Positions 28,083 to 36,227 of a DNA stretch of 64,000 nucleotides are shown in pieces. This stretch comes from an uncultured Flavobacteriaceae bacterium (lineage in GTDB: Bacteria; Bacteroidota; Bacteroidia; Flavobacteriales; Flavobacteriaceae): assembly GCA_937944485.1 (NCBI GenBank), contig CALDYU010000003.1:1-64000 (forward strand), written 5' to 3'. The position numbers and the translations under genes are program-made. Below the pieces are notes generated by a model. The model saw nothing but the letters and a program-made list of their open reading frames with translations, was not told the origin of the DNA and searched no databases. The number at the start of each line of letters is the position of its first letter. The first letter of the stretch is position 1.

Positions 28083-29417
28083 TTACTTAAAAGCCTGTAC
28101 AAGCTCCTTTAAAAAAGTGCTTTCATCGAAATCGGGTGAACCTGCAAGCCCAGTTCGAACTATTACTAAATCTTTCGAAGGAATTACAAAAACGCGCTGT
28201 CCCTGAAATCCGTTAGCGGAATAAAGATCTGTTGGAACATCTGGATATTTACCCTCAGCATTAAGCCACCAATGGGCTCCATAGGTACCCTTCGAATTTT
28301 TCGTTGGTTTCGTGATATAATCAATCCAATCTGGACTAAATAATTGCACTCCATTCCAGTTACCATTGTACAAATGTAAGAGTCCGAATTTCGCCCAATC
28401 TCTAGTCGTTGCCCATCCATACGAAGAGCCTACAAAATTGCCTGCCATATCCGTTTCCAAGAGCATGGAGTTCATTCCTATTTTATCGATTAAAGCGGCA
28501 TAAGGAAAATCTAAATACTCTTGATACGACTTAAATTCTGATCGAAGAAGTCCTGATAATAAGTTTGTCGTTCCTGATGAATAGTTCCAAATTTCTGTAG
28601 GTGCAGCAATAAGATCGTTTTGCACTTGCGCTTTGGTCATATCTGCTTCTAAAAAAAGCATACGGGTTACATCAGAAATACTGGCATAATCCTCATCCCA
28701 TGCCATACCACTTTGCATTCTCAAAAAGTGATTGTACGTAATAGCTCCTAAGGTGTTATTTTTTCCTCCATTCCAAAAAGGAGCCTCATTCAAGTCTATT
28801 TTTTCTTGATATTCTAGAATTCCAAATAAGGTGGCTAGAACACTTTTAGTCATTGACCACCCTAAAATAGGGGTGTCTTTAGAAAAACCATCGGCATATT
28901 TTTCGGCAACAATTTGTCCTTTATACACCACAAATACCGTTCTTGTTTGTTGAATCTGGTTATTTTCAAAGACCTTGAGCATTGCTTTATTCAATTGCTG
29001 ATAATCAACACTCGCAAAGACCGTATCTTCTTGTTCATTTTCGCCAAATGGAAAAGGCAAATCGTTTTTAAGTTTTACCCGTAAGGGTTTTGGCCACTTT
29101 TTATTCTTATCGAAAGTTTCATTAATCAAAACACATCCCAAACCATCCCGACATATAGTCTCCCGCTTCATTAATCCAAATACGTCTGCATACGCTGTCT
29201 TTTTACTAGTGTCATAATTTTCATCTGCATATTTTATCAAAGGAATATCATTGTCATTATCAACGACAGCTTGTTCCGTCCGATGGGCGATATACACATT
29301 AGAGGCGAGGTTTTTAGACGCATAACCCGAAATGATATTAAGTTTCGGGTAGTTAAACCATATAATACTGGCTAGAACAATGACTATTACTAAAATGATG
29401 CGGGTTCTCTTTCTCAC
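28083..29417 (-). CDS. Beta-lactamase-family serine hydrolase
   Basis: A 444-aa exported protein with one N-terminal membrane segment (about 7-22). The class C beta-lactamase/6-aminohexanoate hydrolase signature is present: S188-M-T-K191 (SxxK), WNYSSGTTN (YxS-like) near residue 282, and a C-terminal HWWLNAEG in place of KTG. The TKSVLATLFGI block is typical of the penicillin-binding-protein-like esterases. It probably acts in the periplasm on an amide or ester. It converges with the alpha/beta hydrolase at 28079, with three bases between the stops. Confidence 0.87.
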   Translation of the reverse strand: MRKRTRIILVIVIVLASIIWFNYPKLNIISGYASKNLASNVYIAHRTEQAVVDNDNDIPLIKYADENYDTSKKTAYADVFGLMKRETICRDGLGCVLINETFDKNKKWPKPLRVKLKNDLPFPFGENEQEDTVFASVDYQQLNKAMLKVFENNQIQQTRTVFVVYKGQIVAEKYADGFSKDTPILGWSMTKSVLATLFGILEYQEKIDLNEAPFWNGGKNNTLGAITYNHFLRMQSGMAWDEDYASISDVTRMLFLEADMTKAQVQNDLIAAPTEIWNYSSGTTNLLSGLLRSEFKSYQEYLDFPYAALIDKIGMNSMLLETDMAGNFVGSSYGWATTRDWAKFGLLHLYNGNWNGVQLFSPDWIDYITKPTKNSKGTYGAHWWLNAEGKYPDVPTDLYSANGFQGQRVFVIPSKDLVIVRTGLAGSPDFDESTFLKELVQAFK

Positions 29418-29473
29418 AGTAGCTATAAAAATTTATTAGTTGTACATTTAATTACGAATATAGGAATTAGATT

Positions 29474-30157
29474 ATGAAGCATATCTGCAACCGATTTGGC
29501 TTTTTTTTGATTTTGTTATTGGTTTCGTGTGGTTCAAAAAAAATAGTAACGCAAAAGCCTTTTTTCATTGATAAACCTATTCTCTTTGACACCGAACGTC
29601 GTGATCTAAGTTTACAATATCTCTCAGAGCGTTACGGTTTAGATCAAGAAGAACCACGCATTAAGCCTAAAATGATTGTTTTACACTGGACGGTGATTCC
29701 AAGCTTAGAAGAATCATTTGACACGTTCTATCCTGCAAAACTGCCGAACAGACCCGATATTAAATCCGCTAGTGCTTTGAATGTTAGTGCGCATTTTTTA
29801 GTAGATCGTAATGGTACTATATATCGCTTATTACCGGAAATGACTTTAGCACGACACGTTATCGGACTTAACCATTGTGCCATTGGTATAGAAAATGTAG
29901 GGGGTACGGAAAACTTGCCATTAACCGCAGCACAAGTAACGGCCAATATAAAGTTAGTACGCTATTTGGCTCAAAAGTATGAGATTGATTACCTAATCGG
30001 ACATTATGAGTACACCTTTTTCGAAGAGCATGACCTTTGGTTGGAGAAAGACGCAGGCTATCGCACCAAAAAAATAGATCCGGGTATCTCTTTTATGCAA
30101 AAAGTACGTGAAGCAACTAAAGACCTAAATTTCAAAACTGTTCCCGCTAAAAAATAA
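29474..30157 (+). CDS. N-acetylmuramoyl-L-alanine amidase (amidase_2) lipoprotein
   Basis: A 227-aa lipoprotein; the signal peptide ends LLVSC with Cys at about residue 19. The zinc amidase domain shows VLHWTVIPS (first His), NVSAHFLVDRNGTIYRL, the ARHV His, GIENVGG, the LIGHYEY segment and the terminal KKIDPG. This is the AmpD/PGRP-like fold that cleaves the bond between N-acetylmuramic acid and L-alanine. It probably trims peptidoglycan at the envelope. It ends three bases before the M14 carboxypeptidase gene, so the two are probably co-transcribed and may act on related envelope peptides. Confidence 0.9.
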   Translation: MKHICNRFGFFLILLLVSCGSKKIVTQKPFFIDKPILFDTERRDLSLQYLSERYGLDQEEPRIKPKMIVLHWTVIPSLEESFDTFYPAKLPNRPDIKSASALNVSAHFLVDRNGTIYRLLPEMTLARHVIGLNHCAIGIENVGGTENLPLTAAQVTANIKLVRYLAQKYEIDYLIGHYEYTFFEEHDLWLEKDAGYRTKKIDPGISFMQKVREATKDLNFKTVPAKK

Positions 30158-30160
30158 ACT

Positions 30161-31639
30161 ATGCAAATACGAATCTTACTCTTTCTCTTATGCACCTATT
30201 TTATTGGAAGTGCTCAAAAAAAAGACATTACGCAAACCCTTTACGAAACTTATGAAAAGTATCAAGAAAAGAGTCTAGATAAGCGAAGAATAAAGCATTA
30301 TCAATTACAACCCTTGCTTAAGCGTTTAGAAACCGTTTCAAAATTTAAGGTAACTACTGTTGGACATTCTATTGAAGGTCGCGAATTATCATTAATTAGT
30401 TTAGGGCAGGGGAAGACCCAAGTATTTTTATGGTCTCAAATGCATGGTAATGAGCCTACGGCTACCCAAGCCATATTTGATATTCTAAACTTTTTTACTA
30501 GCCCTGATTTCCAAAGCGAAAAACAAGAAATATTAGAAAATGTAAGCTTACATTTTCTTCCCATGCTGAATCCCGATGGTGCGGAACGTTTTCAACGACG
30601 TAATGTTTTGGGGGTTGATATTAATAGAGATGCTTTGCGATTGCAATCGCCTGAAAGTAAAACTTTAAAAAAAGTACGAGATAGTTTGAATGCCGATTTC
30701 GGATTCAACTTACATGATCAAAGCACCTACTATAATGCAGAAAGAACAAATAAGCCTGCTACAATTTCATATTTAGCCCCAGCCTATAATTACGAAAAAG
30801 ATATCAATGAAAGTAGGGGAGATGCTATGAAAATTATAGTTTTCATGAACAAGATTATTCAGCAATATGCACCGGGACAAGTAGGGCGATACAATGATGA
30901 TTTTGAGCCACGTGCCTTTGGTGACAATATTCAAAAATGGGGCACCAGTACTATTCTTATTGAATCTGGCGGTTTTCATAACGATATTGAAAAACAAGAA
31001 ATCAGAAAATTAAACTATGTATCCATTCTATCAGCTATATATAGCATCGCCACGAAAAACTACAAAGACTTTTCGTTGACCGATTACGAGAAAATACCTG
31101 AAAACGATCGCAAGCTTTTTGATTTAAAAATTACAAATGCCACCTATGAAATCAATGGAAAAGCGTACTTATTAGATCTTGGAATAAATCGCTTAGAAGT
31201 AGCTATTGAAAATAGTACAGACTTTTGGTATAGCAGTCGCATTATAGACCAAGGCGACCTTTCCACCTATTATGGTTACGAAACCTTTGATGCTACGGGT
31301 TATACAATAAAGTCTGGAAAAACGGCTTCAGGTGTGGTCAATGGTCCTGTTCAACTGAATGAAAAAGATGTTTTAGAATTGCTTAAATCGGGAATTACCT
31401 ATGTGCCTTGTGCTGCTATTCCCGTGCCATGGGGAAGTTCTTTTCCACTGCCTATTCACTTGATAGGTGAAAACTATGTCGTACCCAATTTTACACTAGA
31501 GGTAGGGGTAAACCCCACCTTTTTACTTGAAAAAGATGGACTTGTACATTTTGTAGTGATAAATGGCTTTCTGTTAGACCTTAATACCGAGCAACAATCG
31601 AAAAGACTTCCTTTTAAAAATGCCATAATATATCGTTGA
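30161..31639 (+). CDS. Exported M14-family zinc carboxypeptidase
   Basis: A 492-aa protein with a Sec signal peptide ending near GSAQKKD. The M14 zinc site is HGNEPTA (HxxE, about residues 90-93), with the third ligand in FNLHDQS (about 190). NPDGAERFQRRN and VDINRD are the usual substrate-binding blocks, and TILIESGG near residue 272 supplies the catalytic Glu. The last 190 residues form a beta-rich extension of unknown role. It follows the amidase gene by three bases. Periplasmic or surface peptide trimming is likely. Confidence 0.88.
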   Translation: MQIRILLFLLCTYFIGSAQKKDITQTLYETYEKYQEKSLDKRRIKHYQLQPLLKRLETVSKFKVTTVGHSIEGRELSLISLGQGKTQVFLWSQMHGNEPTATQAIFDILNFFTSPDFQSEKQEILENVSLHFLPMLNPDGAERFQRRNVLGVDINRDALRLQSPESKTLKKVRDSLNADFGFNLHDQSTYYNAERTNKPATISYLAPAYNYEKDINESRGDAMKIIVFMNKIIQQYAPGQVGRYNDDFEPRAFGDNIQKWGTSTILIESGGFHNDIEKQEIRKLNYVSILSAIYSIATKNYKDFSLTDYEKIPENDRKLFDLKITNATYEINGKAYLLDLGINRLEVAIENSTDFWYSSRIIDQGDLSTYYGYETFDATGYTIKSGKTASGVVNGPVQLNEKDVLELLKSGITYVPCAAIPVPWGSSFPLPIHLIGENYVVPNFTLEVGVNPTFLLEKDGLVHFVVINGFLLDLNTEQQSKRLPFKNAIIYR

Positions 31640-31652
31640 TTCTTGTATCATG

Positions 31653-34600
31653 TTATTTTAATATGGTTAATTGGTTTCCAGGAATCCAATCTTTAAATTC
31701 ATCGCCATAGTATAGGTAAACACTACTTGCTGGGGCTTGATAATTTCCAGCAATTTCGGCTTTTAAATCTAAGTGGATTTCTTTTGTTTGATCGGGACCC
31801 ATTTCTCGCCAGTATAAAACCAGATAATTATCAAAAACTTCATAGTAAGCCACCTCATTTTCTTCCTTTATTTTCTTTAATTGCCATGGCTGCACCGCTG
31901 CGCCAGATGGTATTCCAATAATAGCAGTAGTCATAGGAAGTCCATTTTTTGAAGGGTTTACAACAGAAACATTCATTCTAACAAGGTCTCCAACCTTATA
32001 CTCTTTGGCAATAATTTCCGTTTCCAATTTCACTTTGCAGTTTATTGAGGTATCAGGGAGTTCACTTTCCCAATTTACATTCATTGTATAGGGGTAACTA
32101 TTTTTTTTATTACCAAAAGCTACACTTATCATTTGCTTTCCTGTTTTAAGGTATTTTTCTAAACTATTAATACGAATTTTTCCATTTTCGGCCTCTGACA
32201 ATTTTTTTCGTACGGTATGCCCATTTAACTGAAGTTCTACATAATCATTTTTGCTAATATTTTTTTGTTTTTGCATTCTTGTATATTTTATTAGAGCCTT
32301 CAAAGCCATTGCGGTGGCCTGCGTAGAACCAAATCTACCATATCTTCTGTGTTTAAGTAAAACTTTAATTCCATCATGAATAATTGCTTCGTTGGTAGTA
32401 TACGAGCGCATTAAAGCGAGTAATGCGAAAGCTAAAGTTTCGGTTTTTTTAGAAGCACCATAAGATCGCGTAATAGTACTTTTCACTGGTAATTCGTTAT
32501 AACCATAGGTTCTAATATTTAGTTTTATATAGGAAACTAGGTTTTCATAATCGTCTATTTTACCAAGATTATTGCTTGCTAAAGCTAGCAATGACAGTTT
32601 ATACGTATCTAGACTATCAAGTGCGTTAAAATAACTATTTCTATACTCTTTTTCGATTCCCGCTTTTACCTTGCTTTCTGTCAGGGCATATACGATATAA
32701 GCGTTGTTTACATCTGCTGGAGCACTAGAAAATCCATATTTTCCTTTATTTTGAAGAAAACCTCCTTTATGGTCTCTTCTGCCTAACAACCATTTTATTG
32801 TACGATCAATCATTTTTTGATCTACCCCCTCATGAACACTTTTCATTTCTTCAAATTGCATCAACCCATAAGCAGACAAAGCTTCATGGGGTGGCGTTTT
32901 ACCATACCACTCAAATCCGTTTTCTTTTGTTTCATAAGCAGCCATACGACGATAACCGTCGCTAATAAATTTTTTGGCTCTTCGCTCAATACGTGGTTTA
33001 TTTTTGCCCACTTCCTTTAAATATTTTAGTATTAATATATTCGGATAGGTCGCAGAAGAAACCTGTTCAAAGCAACCATAAGGTTGTCGAATAGTGGCTT
33101 CGATACCATTCATAACAGTACCTACAATATCCGTGTATGTTATAAATTCAGCAGTTATAGAATTCGGTCGAGGGTTGTTTACTTCAAATTGAAATTTTTC
33201 ATCATCAACCCCAGAGTATGAGCTTTGAATAGGGAAATACGGACTTAAAACAGTAACTTCTTTATGCATGACATCTCCGTATAAATTTGATGCTACACTA
33301 GCTCGAATTTTAAGATTTTCTCCTTTTTTCTTAGCTACTACCCTAACATTTTTAATCATTGAAGAATTCGGCTCAATACTTATGTTATTATCATAAGTAT
33401 CAATGAGCATTAAATGTTCAGGTAGGTCAAGGTGCAAATTGGCAAATAATAGCCTATCAGAATCGTTAGTTATCGTAAGCGGAAGTACTACGATATCATT
33501 AATAGTGATATAACTTGGTGTTTTAAAATCAAGGTTTAACATCTTTTTCGTGCTATAATTTTTTTCCTTTCTCCCAACAAGACCATTATAACCGATACCT
33601 TCTACAGCTACATTGAATGAAGTCACAGCGTCTGAATTGTAAAATTCGATGCATGCTTCGCCATTAAGATCAGTTTGAATAACGGGATTCCAATAAATTG
33701 TAGATCTAAAATCAGTACGCTCTTCAGGTAAGTTCGTACCCTCGTAAACCGGGACGTAAAATTTGGCAACATGATCGAAAGTGTAATTACGGTTGCGATA
33801 AAATGTTTTAGAGGCGTAATTTCTGTAATTATTGTTATTTAATTTTTTTCGGGATTTGCTCCAACTTCTATAACTTTTTGTTGAAACTAAAATAACTCCA
33901 TTCCTACCTCGAGACCCATATAATGTAGAAGCGGCTAAATCACGAAGCACATTGATAGATTCAATCTGTTCTGGATTTACATCTATTTTATAATCAGAAT
34001 TCATGGGTACACCATCTACAACAATAAGAGCTTGATTATTCCCAGAAAATGACGATAGGCCTCTTATCGTTACTTGCGAAGCACTACCAGAAACTCCAGT
34101 AGCACTAGTTATTTGAACACCAGAAGCTTTACCTTGTAAAACCCTAGCAACATCACCATTAAATTCTATATCATCTGAATTGACATGTGATACTGCAAAA
34201 CCCAGAGCTCTTTTTTCTCTTTTAATACCTTGCGCAGTAACTACTACTTCTTCAAGGGCGCTAGCATCTTCTTCCATAGAAACAAATGCTTTGGCCTCTT
34301 TTGTAATAGTTTTTTTTGCATTTGGCTTAATAACACCAAAAAAACCTTTAGGAGTGCTTGGATTAGGAATTCCCTTTTTACGTGCTGGTTTACTGGCATA
34401 ACCACTTTCTTGATTCTTACGATGTATGTATACCTTTTTATTATCATCGGTATAAGCCACTACTTCAAATCGACTGTTACCAGATAGTTTAAAAGAGAAA
34501 AGGCCTTGATCATCAGTTTGAAAAGAGAGTACTTTATTTGAGTCATTGGTGAAAACTAATATATGAGCTTTAATCGCATCTCCATTGGTATCTACAACAG

Positions 34601-36224
34601 CGCCATGTTGAATAGCAATTTGTTCTGGTTGGTGAACTGCATTAATAAATGACACCTCATTTTGAGTAATGTAGCTTCGCCACCCATGGGTTAACATTAC
34701 AAAATCTAATGCTTTACCAACTTTTTCTTCTTGATCATCAAAATAGAATATAGGATTATGAATCTTGCCTTTCAATTCTGAAGACATTAACAAGTAAGAA
34801 AGGATATGATCTTGTTTATCGTCGGCAAAAGAAAGCAATTTATTATCCGCAACGGCAATCGACAAGTTCGAAGAAATAGGTGTGCCTGTATCGCTTGCAG
34901 TTTTGATTTTAACCACTACCTTTTCACGAGTATTATATGTTTCTTTATCAACTTCAAGGTCAATTTGTAATTGTTGTTGTTTATTTACAAATGCTAATCG
35001 TTCGGCTAATATATTTTCAGCCTCATCAAGTATTGCGAATTTGGTGATTCCTATAGGAAACTTTTTTGTGTCAATGACGATACTGTTTTCACCTTTTCGA
35101 ATTTTCTTATGATACAAAAGGCCCGAAATATTAGAAACTTTAACGGATTTAGCGCTAGCTTCGGTATCGAAAAATGAAAGCATTATCTTTTCATTTTTCT
35201 CATGCAATGAAAAGCACACCCCAGATGAAAGCACCTTTGGCAAGGGAATAGGCTCCTCAGCAACATAGGGTTTTGTAAGCAAGGCATAATATTTTTTTTC
35301 AATTTCTGGTTGCAATGTAAAACCTCCCATACCATCATGAAAACTTTCAAAATCAGTGATAACCGTTCCAAACTCATCTATAATTTTTCCAGATATGTCT
35401 GCAGGTTTCCCATATTCATTTACAGCCTTAAAAGCTACTTGGTTTGAAGTACCCGCTATTATATTTCCACTTTCAGGAAAAAATTGTAGATCTAAACTTT
35501 TTAATAAAACAGGAACGCTTCTAGAGATGGATTCTGTTGATCCTTTATGAGCTATTCTCATATTTAATACCACATCAGCGTCTTGCAAGTTTTTTGGAAG
35601 CATGAAACTTGCTTTCAATTTTCCTTGTGCATTCGTGCGCAAAGTTTTATGCCAACTGGTACTGCCCTGTATTCGAAGTATGGCTTCAACTTCTTTGTTT
35701 GTTAAAGGTTCATTTTTTAAGTTTTTTACTTCAAAATTAGCAACTACGTTGCCTCCCGGGCCATATGCTTCTTTTTCATATTTAAGGGTCATCAGTAAAT
35801 TGGGTTGAACTACTTTTTGAACAGTAAGGTTTTTAGTAAAAAAGTGCGATTCCCCAAAATTGCGCATCCAATTGGTATACATTTTCAGGGTATACTGACC
35901 CCCAACCCAATCTTTTTTAATTTCAATATTACCATAAGAATATCCATTGAGGACCCCTAGGCGCATTGTTTTGACTACTGAACCTTTGGGTGAAATTAGA
36001 TCAACATACATCATTTCGCTTATCGGGGAAATTGTTTTCGATTCATTAACGACATAGGCTTTAAACCAAATAGTCTCTCCAGGAAAGTACATGGGTCTAT
36101 CTGTATGCGCATATATAGATTCGAAAAAATCAAGTTTCGCTTTATCTTGTTGAAAAGACAATAAACTTAAGCCAACAAAAATTAAAACAACTGATTTATA
36201 TAAACTATAGATAGTGATTTTCAT
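31653..36224 (-). CDS. Alpha-2-macroglobulin-family protein with embedded SusC-type plug module
   Basis: A 1523-aa exported protein. After a signal peptide, an MG2-type region begins (HTDRPMYFPGETIWFKAYV, about 40-58). Further macroglobulin domains follow, then LTHGWRSY (511-518). At about 538-600 there is a carboxypeptidase-D-like beta domain, and at about 655-785 a TonB plug domain (VVTAQGIKREKRALG, TIRGLSSFSG, ALIVVDGVP, INVLRDLAASTLYGSRG, NGVILVSTK), encoded at about 33870-34256. The C-terminal part is alpha-2-macroglobulin with a thioester motif C1051-F-E-Q1054 and a helical complement-like toroid. No beta-barrel is present. It follows a plugless SusC-like barrel gene by 3 bp, so it may donate the plug in trans; alternatively it is a bait protein. 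Confidence 0.85.
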   Translation of the reverse strand: MKITIYSLYKSVVLIFVGLSLLSFQQDKAKLDFFESIYAHTDRPMYFPGETIWFKAYVVNESKTISPISEMMYVDLISPKGSVVKTMRLGVLNGYSYGNIEIKKDWVGGQYTLKMYTNWMRNFGESHFFTKNLTVQKVVQPNLLMTLKYEKEAYGPGGNVVANFEVKNLKNEPLTNKEVEAILRIQGSTSWHKTLRTNAQGKLKASFMLPKNLQDADVVLNMRIAHKGSTESISRSVPVLLKSLDLQFFPESGNIIAGTSNQVAFKAVNEYGKPADISGKIIDEFGTVITDFESFHDGMGGFTLQPEIEKKYYALLTKPYVAEEPIPLPKVLSSGVCFSLHEKNEKIMLSFFDTEASAKSVKVSNISGLLYHKKIRKGENSIVIDTKKFPIGITKFAILDEAENILAERLAFVNKQQQLQIDLEVDKETYNTREKVVVKIKTASDTGTPISSNLSIAVADNKLLSFADDKQDHILSYLLMSSELKGKIHNPIFYFDDQEEKVGKALDFVMLTHGWRSYITQNEVSFINAVHQPEQIAIQHGAVVDTNGDAIKAHILVFTNDSNKVLSFQTDDQGLFSFKLSGNSRFEVVAYTDDNKKVYIHRKNQESGYASKPARKKGIPNPSTPKGFFGVIKPNAKKTITKEAKAFVSMEEDASALEEVVVTAQGIKREKRALGFAVSHVNSDDIEFNGDVARVLQGKASGVQITSATGVSGSASQVTIRGLSSFSGNNQALIVVDGVPMNSDYKIDVNPEQIESINVLRDLAASTLYGSRGRNGVILVSTKSYRSWSKSRKKLNNNNYRNYASKTFYRNRNYTFDHVAKFYVPVYEGTNLPEERTDFRSTIYWNPVIQTDLNGEACIEFYNSDAVTSFNVAVEGIGYNGLVGRKEKNYSTKKMLNLDFKTPSYITINDIVVLPLTITNDSDRLLFANLHLDLPEHLMLIDTYDNNISIEPNSSMIKNVRVVAKKKGENLKIRASVASNLYGDVMHKEVTVLSPYFPIQSSYSGVDDEKFQFEVNNPRPNSITAEFITYTDIVGTVMNGIEATIRQPYGCFEQVSSATYPNILILKYLKEVGKNKPRIERRAKKFISDGYRRMAAYETKENGFEWYGKTPPHEALSAYGLMQFEEMKSVHEGVDQKMIDRTIKWLLGRRDHKGGFLQNKGKYGFSSAPADVNNAYIVYALTESKVKAGIEKEYRNSYFNALDSLDTYKLSLLALASNNLGKIDDYENLVSYIKLNIRTYGYNELPVKSTITRSYGASKKTETLAFALLALMRSYTTNEAIIHDGIKVLLKHRRYGRFGSTQATAMALKALIKYTRMQKQKNISKNDYVELQLNGHTVRKKLSEAENGKIRINSLEKYLKTGKQMISVAFGNKKNSYPYTMNVNWESELPDTSINCKVKLETEIIAKEYKVGDLVRMNVSVVNPSKNGLPMTTAIIGIPSGAAVQPWQLKKIKEENEVAYYEVFDNYLVLYWREMGPDQTKEIHLDLKAEIAGNYQAPASSVYLYYGDEFKDWIPGNQLTILK

Positions 36225-36227
36225 ATA

